Shown here one piece after another: positions 8,461-16,580 of a stretch of 52,098 nucleotides of DNA; the stretch's first letter is position 1, and every line of letters starts with the position of its first letter. The stretch lies in contig JAGBXB010000100.1 in NCBI GenBank assembly GCA_017629515.1, positions 1 through 52,098 of the forward strand, given 5' to 3'. The position numbers were made by a program, and so were the translations under genes. Source of the stretch: Lentisphaeria bacterium (lineage in GTDB: Bacteria; Verrucomicrobiota; Lentisphaeria; Victivallales; UBA1829). Below the pieces are notes generated by a model, which saw only the letters and a program-made list of their open reading frames with translations, was not told the origin of the DNA and made no database searches.

Positions 8461-9957
8461 ATGAGGAAAAATCTTCCTTTTACTGTAACAGCCCCTCATG
8501 TTCTGCCGGAGATGCGGTATTGCAAACTGGAAAATGGAAAATATGCAGATACGGCAGAATTTTTCCTTGATAAAAAGGCGGATTGCACCAAAGGAAAGGG
8601 CAGATTGGAAAAACTTTTCCCTTTCCGGCAAAAAGATGGTTTTCCTTTTCTTGTGGAAAAATGGGAAAATGCCCCCGATAAGGAGGGGTATTTTCTGGAA
8701 ATAACCACTGAAAAAATCGTGCTGAAATTTGCTTCCGCAAGAGGGTATCTTCATGCCTGCCGCACTTTGAAACAACTTCGCAACGGTTCTTTCATCCCCT
8801 GCGGGATCATTGAGGATTATCCGGCTCTTCCTCTGCGGGGGTTTCATGTGAATCTGGCATCCTGCCGTCAATTTGAGGAGGACGATGTCCGTGCCCTGTT
8901 GGAAAAAGCAGGGAAATTCAAACTCAATACTTTTCTTCTGGAATATAATGAGCGTTTTCCCTTTTCCTCCCATCCGGCAATATCCTCCTGCAATGCTTTC
9001 ACAAAAGAAGATGTGCGTTCTTTTGAAAAGATTTGTGCGGAAAATGCCATTGAGATCATTCCTCTGGTACAGTGCCTCGGTCACAATGCCCATATCAACC
9101 GTTTGGAAGAATATGGAAAATATTTTGAACCGGATTTCCCCGACGGCAGAAAAAGTGCCCAGCTGTGTCCTTTAAATGAGGAGTCTTACACTCTTTTTAC
9201 CACTCTTGCGGAAGAGATCATGCAAGCACACCCCAATGGAAAATATCTGCATATAGGCGGGGATGAAGCCCGCAGTATGGGGGCGTGTCCCAAGTGTCAG
9301 GAATATGTGCAGAAATACGGGGAGGGGAAATTATATGTGGAGTATATCAATAAATGTGCCGCCTTTGTCAGAAACTGCGGCAGAATCCCCATTATCTGGG
9401 ATGATATGCTTTCCCGGCATCCGGATCTGATGGAGAAAATGGATAAGGATATTGTGATCATGGTCTGGGATTACTGGACAACAAGTGACCCCAGTCCCAT
9501 TACTGTATTCCGTCCGGCGGGCCGGGGGATCGTTACAGATAAAAGCATGGCGGAGGGAAATTTTGCAAAACTGGAACAGCCTGAAAAACTTATAGCAGAA
9601 ACTTTTGCAAGAGTGGAAGAATTTGAAACTCTTGCAGAAAGCAATGAGGGAAGTAAAATCTTTTCCACATATCTGGGAAAGGATTTTCCGCAAAAGTGTA
9701 CTGCTTTCCCCTTTGTGGATCTCTATAAGGATAAAGGTTTTACCGTTATCGGGGCACCTACCACACTGGGGAATACGGTGGATGATATCTATGGACTTCC
9801 CAACTTCATGCGTTTCAGAAAAAATATTTTTGCATACGCGCAAAAGTGTAAAAAATATTCTCTTTCAGGCATGATCACAACTTCCTGGTATGATTTCCCC
9901 CCTGAAATATTGGAAATGGGGCTTATTTGTACGGCAAATGATTTGTGGACAAAATAA
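8461..9957 (+). CDS. GH20-like beta-N-acetylhexosaminidase, cytoplasmic
   Basis: The 498-residue product has a GH20b-like N-terminal alpha/beta domain (about residues 1-115) and a TIM barrel opened by LPLRGFHVNL. The catalytic Asp-Glu pair of GH20 lies at D268-E269 in HIGGDEA, followed by a CPKCQ Cys pair. GH20 enzymes cleave terminal GlcNAc or GalNAc by substrate-assisted catalysis. No signal peptide is present, so it would act on imported oligosaccharides. The ATG at 8461 follows AGGAGAG and lies 16 bp after the previous stop; upstream in-frame codons overlap the amidohydrolase gene and are not used. A second GH20-like protein at 44373 shares the GGDEA and CPxCQ motifs. Its exact specificity is uncertain. 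Confidence 0.75.
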   Translation: MRKNLPFTVTAPHVLPEMRYCKLENGKYADTAEFFLDKKADCTKGKGRLEKLFPFRQKDGFPFLVEKWENAPDKEGYFLEITTEKIVLKFASARGYLHACRTLKQLRNGSFIPCGIIEDYPALPLRGFHVNLASCRQFEEDDVRALLEKAGKFKLNTFLLEYNERFPFSSHPAISSCNAFTKEDVRSFEKICAENAIEIIPLVQCLGHNAHINRLEEYGKYFEPDFPDGRKSAQLCPLNEESYTLFTTLAEEIMQAHPNGKYLHIGGDEARSMGACPKCQEYVQKYGEGKLYVEYINKCAAFVRNCGRIPIIWDDMLSRHPDLMEKMDKDIVIMVWDYWTTSDPSPITVFRPAGRGIVTDKSMAEGNFAKLEQPEKLIAETFARVEEFETLAESNEGSKIFSTYLGKDFPQKCTAFPFVDLYKDKGFTVIGAPTTLGNTVDDIYGLPNFMRFRKNIFAYAQKCKKYSLSGMITTSWYDFPPEILEMGLICTANDLWTK

Positions 9958-9973
9958 AATAAGGAAAAGAAAA

Positions 9974-11233
9974 ATGAATTTTATTCAGATCCCGGAAGGG
10001 ATGGAAACAAAATATTTTGTAATGGATGAACATGCTCTTCATGATGTTCCGGAACTCCTCAATCTGGCTTTTCCCGGCAAGACCCCCTGGATCATTGCTG
10101 ATGAAAATACCTGGAATGCCGCAGGAAAAGAACTTTCCGCAATGCTGAAAACAAAGAAAGAAGCCAAAATCTTTCCTGCTGTGCCGAGATTGCATCCGGA
10201 TAATGCCATTTGTGATGAACTGGCAAAAGAAATGGATGATACTCTTGTTCCTGTTGCCGTGGGGTCGGGAGTTATCAATGACATTGTGAAACGGGCTTCC
10301 GGCGTGGCGGGGATCCCCTATTGCTGTGTACCTACTGCCGCTTCGGTGGATGGGTATACCTCTTACGGTGCGGCATTGTCTGTGGACGGGTTCAAAAAGA
10401 CCATGCCCTGTCCGGCTCCTTACGCCATCATCGTGGATCTTTCCGTATTGAAAAGAGCTCCTGCGGAAATGTTTGCTTCCGGCTATGCGGATCTTCTTAC
10501 CAAAGTTCCCGCCGGAGCGGACTGGTTCATTGCGGAAAGTATGAGATACGAAAAACGCAGAGCGGATGTGTGGACTCTTGTGCAGAAAGATCTGCGGAAA
10601 TGGGTGAAAGATCAGCCTGATTTGTATAATGTTTTCATGGGACTTGCCGCAACCGGATATTCCATGCAGATGTACCGGGATTCCCGCCCTGCTTCCGGTG
10701 CGGAACATCTCATGAGTCATGTATGGGAAATGGAAGGACTTTCTTATAAAGGGGAAGATGTTTCCCACGGGTTCAAAGTTGCCATTGGAACTATGGCAAG
10801 TGTGAGACTCATGTACTTTATCATCAATCACTCTTTTGAGGAACTTGTTCCCTTTATGGAAGAACCGGAAACAAGGGAGGAATATGAAAAAAGAGTGGAT
10901 GCGCTTCTTGTCAAAGGCTGTTACGGAACAGCCAAAGATGTGGCAATGGAAAAATATTTCACCCCGGAAGAGATGAAAGAACGGCGGAAAAAAATGAAAG
11001 AGATCTGGGGACAACTGCAAAAAGATATGAAAAATCAACTTTTCACAGTTGCCGAATTTGAAGAACTCTTGAAAAAATCTTCCGTTCCGGTGCTTCCGGA
11101 GGAGATCGGACTTGACAGAGAACAGTATATCCATGGTGTTTTGACTGCCCAGCTTATCCGGAAACGCTATACCATTCTGGATTTTCTCTATGAAGCGGGA
11201 CTCCTCAACAAAGCGGTAAAGGAAGTATTGTAA
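9974..11233 (+). CDS. sn-Glycerol-1-phosphate dehydrogenase-like enzyme (AraM/EgsA family)
   Basis: The 419-residue protein belongs to the iron-containing alcohol dehydrogenase / dehydroquinate synthase fold. It has the NAD-binding GSGVINDIVK, the PTAASVDGYTS loop, the DLLTKVPAGADW segment, and metal-ligand histidines in SGAEHLMSHVWEMEG and DVSHGFKVAIGT. These match AraM/EgsA, which reduce dihydroxyacetone phosphate to sn-glycerol-1-phosphate. The usual Gly-Asp-Leu motif reads Ala-Asp-Leu here; the Asp ligand is kept. The ATG at 9974 follows AAGGAAAAG. Its place between a hexosaminidase and a membrane glycosyltransferase-like protein might mean it makes a polyol phosphate for an envelope glycan, which is inference. 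Confidence 0.75.
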   Translation: MNFIQIPEGMETKYFVMDEHALHDVPELLNLAFPGKTPWIIADENTWNAAGKELSAMLKTKKEAKIFPAVPRLHPDNAICDELAKEMDDTLVPVAVGSGVINDIVKRASGVAGIPYCCVPTAASVDGYTSYGAALSVDGFKKTMPCPAPYAIIVDLSVLKRAPAEMFASGYADLLTKVPAGADWFIAESMRYEKRRADVWTLVQKDLRKWVKDQPDLYNVFMGLAATGYSMQMYRDSRPASGAEHLMSHVWEMEGLSYKGEDVSHGFKVAIGTMASVRLMYFIINHSFEELVPFMEEPETREEYEKRVDALLVKGCYGTAKDVAMEKYFTPEEMKERRKKMKEIWGQLQKDMKNQLFTVAEFEELLKKSSVPVLPEEIGLDREQYIHGVLTAQLIRKRYTILDFLYEAGLLNKAVKEVL

Positions 11234-11255
11234 AAAAATGGAAAACAGGGAAAAT

Positions 11256-12935
11256 ATGGAAAAAAGTACAGTAAAAGAATTGTTGAATAAAGAGAATCTA
11301 TCCGGAAAAAAATATTTTTATCCGCTTCTTCTTTCTATTCTTACTGCAGCAATTTTTTCCATATCTCTTCCTTACGGTTTTCTTACGGACTGGGATGATC
11401 ACGCCTTTATCGTGAATAATCCTCTCCTTGTTCCCTCCTGGAAGAATATCATAGCATTAAGTACTTCCACTTTTCAGGATCTTTATACCCCTCTTCCCAT
11501 GCTTTCCCTTATGCTGGATAAGGCATTGTTCGGGTTGAATCCCATGCTGTTCCGGTTGGAAAATATCCTGTGGCATATTGCAGGAGCATTGTTTCTGTAT
11601 GGGATATTGCGGCAGCTGCATATCAAAGGATTTATTGCCTTTGCCGGAGCGTTGTTATGGGCGGTGCATCCGCAGAAAGTGGAAAGTGTCGTATGGATCA
11701 CTGAAAGAAAAGATGTGCTTTGCGGAGCGTTTTTCTTTATGAGTATCTATTTTTTCCTGAAATCTCTGCGGCAGGGGAAGATCCCCTTTGCTGCATGTGT
11801 TGCCGGGATCCTTGCGCTTGCCTCCAAACCGGCAGCTGTGCCGCTTCCGGGTATCATGATCCTTGCGGCACTTTGTTTATACGGGAAAAAACGCTCCACA
11901 AAAGAATATTGCAAAGTATTGCTTTTCCCTCTGCTTCTTTTTTCCGGAATGATCCTCTATTCCTATCATGTGACAAGCAAAGGTTTTCCCGGCGGATTGG
12001 AAAAAAATTATTTTGTTGTTTTCCACAATCTTTTCTGGTATCCTGCCACTGCCCTCATTCCCTTTGAATTAAGTCCCATGTATCCGAATCTGAAAGAATG
12101 GTCATGGCGGAGTTATTTTCTCATTCCCGGATGTGCGGGGGTGTTGCTGTTGCTTTTCCTGTTATACAAAAACAAACTTCCCCGAAAAGTATATTGGACT
12201 TTTTTCCTTGTTAGTGGCGGGACTCTCGTACCCGTTCTGGGATTATTGAGTTATACGGCAATGGATCATTGTGACAGATATAATTATCTGGTATCCGGGT
12301 GTATCTTTGCTTTTGTCTGTGCCTGTGTCAGCAAATATCTGAAAGACAATCCGGACAAAAAGAAAAATTTTCTTCTGCTTTTTCTTGTTATCATCCTTTT
12401 ATATTCTTTCCGGACTCTTTCCTACATCCCCGTATGGAAAAATTGTGATACGCTTTTTACCTATGCCGTAGTCAACGGACGGCCGGCAAATCATACAGCC
12501 ATTGAAAATGGTGTGATGTCCGCCATAAAAAGCAACAACACCTTTTTGATGCGGCAATTTGCTTCTTATATGCTTTATGATTTTGAAAAATATTTCCCGG
12601 AAGCAACCCATTTACAGCACACCGCTCTCTTTTTCAATGCCCACGCCGCCCTGTTGGAAGGGAAAAAGAATGAAGCATGGGAGTATTACAAAGTTCTTTC
12701 TCTCCTTATCCGGAGTGGGGAACTGGATCTTATGCGGCCTGCCGAATTTCTTCCGGTTCTGATGCGGGGGGGAGCGGAAATCAGTATTCAGGCAAATGCT
12801 CCGGGGGAAGCCATACTCTTTTTCCGGGAATATTTCAGGGTGAAAAAGGAGAAAACAAAGGAGTATTATTATATGCAGGAAAAATACCGTATCCTGCTGC
12901 AAAAAGTTGAAAAAAAAACAGTTTCCTGCCGATAA
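11256..12935 (+). CDS. Polytopic membrane protein, TMTC/O-mannosyltransferase-like
   Basis: The protein of about 559 residues has ten or more hydrophobic segments. It carries hallmarks of the TMTC/GT-C group: an early loop DWDDHAFIVNNPL (acidic pair as in GT-C enzymes), PMLFRLENILWHIAGA, and AVHPQKVESVVWITERKDVL. Family members usually end in tetratricopeptide repeats. Here the C-terminal 150 residues are helical and soluble but show no clear TPR. It probably transfers a sugar from a lipid-linked donor to an envelope acceptor. The ATG at 11256 after AGGG is preferred; an in-frame ATG at 11238 is also possible. It is the last gene of the operon starting at 7101, and no terminator is evident after it. 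Confidence 0.7.
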   Translation: MEKSTVKELLNKENLSGKKYFYPLLLSILTAAIFSISLPYGFLTDWDDHAFIVNNPLLVPSWKNIIALSTSTFQDLYTPLPMLSLMLDKALFGLNPMLFRLENILWHIAGALFLYGILRQLHIKGFIAFAGALLWAVHPQKVESVVWITERKDVLCGAFFFMSIYFFLKSLRQGKIPFAACVAGILALASKPAAVPLPGIMILAALCLYGKKRSTKEYCKVLLFPLLLFSGMILYSYHVTSKGFPGGLEKNYFVVFHNLFWYPATALIPFELSPMYPNLKEWSWRSYFLIPGCAGVLLLLFLLYKNKLPRKVYWTFFLVSGGTLVPVLGLLSYTAMDHCDRYNYLVSGCIFAFVCACVSKYLKDNPDKKKNFLLLFLVIILLYSFRTLSYIPVWKNCDTLFTYAVVNGRPANHTAIENGVMSAIKSNNTFLMRQFASYMLYDFEKYFPEATHLQHTALFFNAHAALLEGKKNEAWEYYKVLSLLIRSGELDLMRPAEFLPVLMRGGAEISIQANAPGEAILFFREYFRVKKEKTKEYYYMQEKYRILLQKVEKKTVSCR

Positions 12936-12969
12936 ACATTTTTCAGATGTATTTTTTTTATTTTTTTTG

Positions 12970-12989
12970 CTTCTTTCCATTGAAAGAAG
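12970..12989. repeat. Perfect 8-bp inverted repeat
   Basis: CTTCTTTC, a 4-nt loop CATT, then GAAAGAAG. It lies in the 138-bp gap before the 13074 gene. No T-run follows it on either strand, so it is not a typical terminator. It may be an mRNA 3' end or regulatory structure. Confidence 0.4.
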
Positions 12990-13006
12990 TTAATAACATA
13001 CTATAT

Positions 13007-13049
13007 TTGAGTAGAACTCAATTTTTTTCCATATTTGAATGGAACTCAA
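13007..13049. promoter_or_regulatory. Two tandem palindromic sites upstream of the 1160-aa paralogue pair
   Basis: TTGAGTAGAACTCAA (13007-13021, perfect 5-bp arms) and TTGAATGGAACTCAA (13035-13049, one arm mismatch) start 28 bp apart. Both are followed by T-rich DNA and share the flank ATATTTGA. They end 24 bp before the start codon at 13074. Spacing and symmetry suit a repressor or activator binding as a dimer of dimers. No cognate regulator is adjacent. Confidence 0.5.
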
Positions 13050-13073
13050 TTTTTCAAAAACAAGGAATGAAAA

Positions 13074-16000
13074 ATGAATCTGATCTTTCAGGAGTCTTTT
13101 GATTCTTTTCTTAATGGCCTGCCCGGAGCATGGTATGTGGAAAGCAATTCCGATCTCAAGGAAGTGCCAGCTTTCCGCTGCGGGGAAAAATGTATCGAAT
13201 TTCTTTCAGCCGGCAATAAGTACCTCCCCATCATTCCCGCACTTACCGATTTTATTGTGGAAGGAACTTTTTCTTTCAGTTTGAAAGCCGCCGGTTCTTT
13301 CGGTATGTATATTTCCTTCGGCTACGATCCCGGAACGGGAAGGGGGGAAACTCTTCATATCAAACGCCCCAATGATGAAAAGTTCCTTTACCTGGAAAAA
13401 GGTTCCATGCGGGCAAATATTTATACTGTTGCGGAAAGCAGAAAATTTCCTGTGGAAGATGAAGTTTTCAACGCTCCTTTTAATGTGAAACTGGAACGGA
13501 AGGGTACAAATCTGCAAGTGGAACTTTTCGGTATGAAAACCACTTTCAAAGTAAAGAAAAATTCCGGAATGATCGCTTTTTCCCGTGACCATTTCTACGA
13601 TATCCTCAAACTGACAAAAATGGAGATAAGCGGCAGCAATGCTCAAAAAGGGAAAAAACTTGCTTCTTTCACCGTTTCTCTGCCTCAACAGCATACATTT
13701 TACCCCATTTACTGCGATGTCGTACTTACCGATTACGGCTCCTGTATGGATGCTTCTCTCAAACTGCACGGCAGTACCCAGGAAACAGAAGCAGGGGAGG
13801 GCAATTACCATGCCGTCCGTTGTGATAAATTGCGCAATCCCTACTTGAAAGTCATTACAAAGGAAAAAACGGAAAAGTTTGTGATTTTTGACCGGGAACT
13901 GATCCTTGCCGTCCAAAGTCTTGTAAAACCCTATTTCTATGAACGCCTTTACAAGCGTCCCCCCTGGCCCTTTATCCGCAATGTGCGTTTTATGAAGCCG
14001 GAAATACCTTTCAATCTTGCCATCGGCGCAGATTCTTACATACACTCCACCTTGCGGCAGATGGCGCAAAGCCCCTCTGAAACTGTTTTTGATGTGGAAG
14101 GAAATGTGCTCTATTCCGGTCAGGGGATCACGGATGAAAATACCTTTAAATGTGAGTTTTTCTCCCAGAAAAAGAAAAAGATGATGGCAAAGATCCCCAA
14201 AAGCGATCCCCGGTATGATGACGCCATCCGTTTTCTGGAAAACAACCACTTTTTCTTTGAAAAGGAGGATGCGCTTTTCTCCATCCGTCTTACAGGAAAA
14301 GCTTTCCTGCCCGGCTCTTACGAGGTCACATTGGAGGATGCTTTCTTCCGGTGTATGAAAAAATTGAAATGCAAAACGGTATTTTCCACAGGAGAACTGG
14401 GAGAAACGGTGCTGAATATCGCCGATATTACTTTTGAAAAAATTTCTTCTTTGCCTTGCGGCGTATATCATTTGCGAGTCAAAAGTACTGATCCATCCCT
14501 GGAAGCATGGGAGGAATATTGCGCTTTTGAAGTCATGAGCAATAAAAAGAATGCACTCTGTCCGCCGTTGGCTTCCGGATTGCCTTATTTGTATAACAGC
14601 CGGACGGAAACAAGGGGATTGCTTACCGATGGCGTGGAAGTCTGGAAAGGGGAAAGCAGTGATCTGCCCCACTATCATGCCTGCGCCAACTTCCTGCCCA
14701 AAGCGGCAAGGGATTTTGATGTGATCCCTACCGTCCACGCTTATCAGAGAGAGTTTTTTCTGTGGCTGGGTTCCCGCTGTGCAGATAAACCCGCCTGGGA
14801 AGATAATCTGGATCTGATCGCAAAATCCGATTATTTGAATATCTGTACCTATTTCAATCAGGTTTCCAGTTTGTGGCGTATGGCTTACGGCGGAAACAGA
14901 CTCGTAAAGTTTTATGAACTGGCAAAAAGCCTTAATGACCCGGAATTTGATCTGAAAGAATTGGAAAAAGCAGTTAAAAAGATCAAAAAAGAGAGCACTT
15001 TCCGGAAAGATGTCACCTCATCGAGCAACTCTTTCAAAGATATCGTCAGTTACCATAATTATTATGTCATGGCGAAAAAGTACTGGGAAAAGTGGTTGGA
15101 TGTACTTAATGAAGATATGGCGGAACAACATGCAACAATGTTGAAAGAATTGCGGAAATACAGTCCGAATCTCCGGTACTCCATGTATGGACCCGCCCAT
15201 ATTTATGTGGGACATCTGAAAGGACATGATTTCTCCCGCTTTCTGTGTGTGGATAAGATCGATCCGTCCAATTTGGGATTCTGGCAGTATGAAGATTATC
15301 CCTTCGCCTGCCGTTACAAACTGGATCGGGGTTCCTACTATCTTACAAGTCACCTTATGACCCATCCTGAAGCAAGGATCTATCCGGAAGTTTATGCCGG
15401 TGCCGGCGGTTTCGGCTGTCCGGATGGTGCTGTATTTTTTGCCCATCCCCCTCACGGTATCCGGTATAAAGAATACCCCAACCGTATCATCCGGCAAAGT
15501 TACGAATTCGTATATGCTTCCGCCCACATAGGAAACGATGGAATGTACCATTACTGGGAAAACCGCGGCTTCCAGGCGTGTTCTTTCAACCGGGAATGGT
15601 ATAAAGCACTCCTTACCGGATGGGGGGTGGTGACAAGTCATGCTCCCGCGCGTCCCTGGAGATCGCCGGCATTTGTTACAAGCGACAGTTCCCGCAGGGC
15701 ACATAATCAGCAGATCCTGACTGATGTTGCCCTTGATCTTATTATTGACGTCCGTAATACTGCCGCTGAAGATGTGCCTTTCCTCTATCTCGAATCAAGA
15801 GCGAACTCTCTTTGCAACGGCTTCCAGGTTATGGAGGAGAATCTGCTTTCCCTTACCAAAAACGATACCCCTCTTCTTGTTCTGCCTCCTCTCCGGGGAA
15901 TGAGTGAAAAAACACTGCTTCATATCCGTAAACTGCACAAGGAAGGGGTGAACCTTATTGCCAGTGAAGATGTGGAAGGATTGGAAGATCTTTTCGGAGT

Positions 16001-16562
16001 AAAGGAAACCGGGAAAAAGGTGAAAGTAACGCGTGTGGTTGGAAAAAATGGTTTCCTTGAAGGAAATTATGAAATATGTGATGATGATCTCTGCACCGGC
16101 TCTTATGTTCTCAACGGCGCAAAAGTGCTTCTGGATGCGGAAATACCGGTTCTCACCATCAAAAAGAATGGAAAGGCTTCTGCCGCATTCTTCAATGTGC
16201 CGCCCCACATGATCAAAGGCGACCGCCTCCACTTGCGTCTGGGGTATGGAAAAGACAGTATCAGTTCCTTTATGACAAAGGCCGTGGGGGAACTCTTCCG
16301 CCTCCTGGGGGATGTGGAAGTCTTTGCCGATAAGGGAAGAATACAGGCATGCCGGACAAAACAGGGGAAAGATGTCGTTCTTATCAGCAATGAGGATGAT
16401 GATAACAGAATAACTGCGGTCGTGACGGTGAAAAAGAGTGCCGGCAGAAAATCTGTGGAAAGTTGTGACAAACCCTATGCTGTCCTGCCCGCAGAAAACG
16501 GATATATGAAAATCCGGATAAATCTGCCTGCCGGAGAAGCTGCTGCAATAGTCTTCAGATAA
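13074..16562 (+). CDS. Large cytoplasmic protein of unrecognised family, tandem paralogue 1 (possible glycoside hydrolase)
   Basis: The 1162-residue product has no signal peptide and belongs to no family I can name. Residues from about 1 to 190 look like a concanavalin-type beta-sandwich (opening LIFQESFDSF and GAWYVE), followed by more beta-rich sequence. From about 500 to 850 there is a possible TIM-barrel region with dense aromatic and acidic residues (LPHYHACANFLPKAARDF, FWQYEDYPFACRY, YPEVYAG). From about 930 it resembles the GATase-like domain that follows the barrel in GH42-type enzymes (LLVLPPLRGM, KEGVNLIASEDV), and the end is beta-rich. The adjacent gene is a paralogue with the same length and order. 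An AAGGAA site supports the start. A role on an imported glycan is inference. Confidence 0.6.
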   Translation: MNLIFQESFDSFLNGLPGAWYVESNSDLKEVPAFRCGEKCIEFLSAGNKYLPIIPALTDFIVEGTFSFSLKAAGSFGMYISFGYDPGTGRGETLHIKRPNDEKFLYLEKGSMRANIYTVAESRKFPVEDEVFNAPFNVKLERKGTNLQVELFGMKTTFKVKKNSGMIAFSRDHFYDILKLTKMEISGSNAQKGKKLASFTVSLPQQHTFYPIYCDVVLTDYGSCMDASLKLHGSTQETEAGEGNYHAVRCDKLRNPYLKVITKEKTEKFVIFDRELILAVQSLVKPYFYERLYKRPPWPFIRNVRFMKPEIPFNLAIGADSYIHSTLRQMAQSPSETVFDVEGNVLYSGQGITDENTFKCEFFSQKKKKMMAKIPKSDPRYDDAIRFLENNHFFFEKEDALFSIRLTGKAFLPGSYEVTLEDAFFRCMKKLKCKTVFSTGELGETVLNIADITFEKISSLPCGVYHLRVKSTDPSLEAWEEYCAFEVMSNKKNALCPPLASGLPYLYNSRTETRGLLTDGVEVWKGESSDLPHYHACANFLPKAARDFDVIPTVHAYQREFFLWLGSRCADKPAWEDNLDLIAKSDYLNICTYFNQVSSLWRMAYGGNRLVKFYELAKSLNDPEFDLKELEKAVKKIKKESTFRKDVTSSSNSFKDIVSYHNYYVMAKKYWEKWLDVLNEDMAEQHATMLKELRKYSPNLRYSMYGPAHIYVGHLKGHDFSRFLCVDKIDPSNLGFWQYEDYPFACRYKLDRGSYYLTSHLMTHPEARIYPEVYAGAGGFGCPDGAVFFAHPPHGIRYKEYPNRIIRQSYEFVYASAHIGNDGMYHYWENRGFQACSFNREWYKALLTGWGVVTSHAPARPWRSPAFVTSDSSRRAHNQQILTDVALDLIIDVRNTAAEDVPFLYLESRANSLCNGFQVMEENLLSLTKNDTPLLVLPPLRGMSEKTLLHIRKLHKEGVNLIASEDVEGLEDLFGVKETGKKVKVTRVVGKNGFLEGNYEICDDDLCTGSYVLNGAKVLLDAEIPVLTIKKNGKASAAFFNVPPHMIKGDRLHLRLGYGKDSISSFMTKAVGELFRLLGDVEVFADKGRIQACRTKQGKDVVLISNEDDDNRITAVVTVKKSAGRKSVESCDKPYAVLPAENGYMKIRINLPAGEAAAIVFR

Positions 16563-16580
16563 TATATATAAGGAGTAAAA

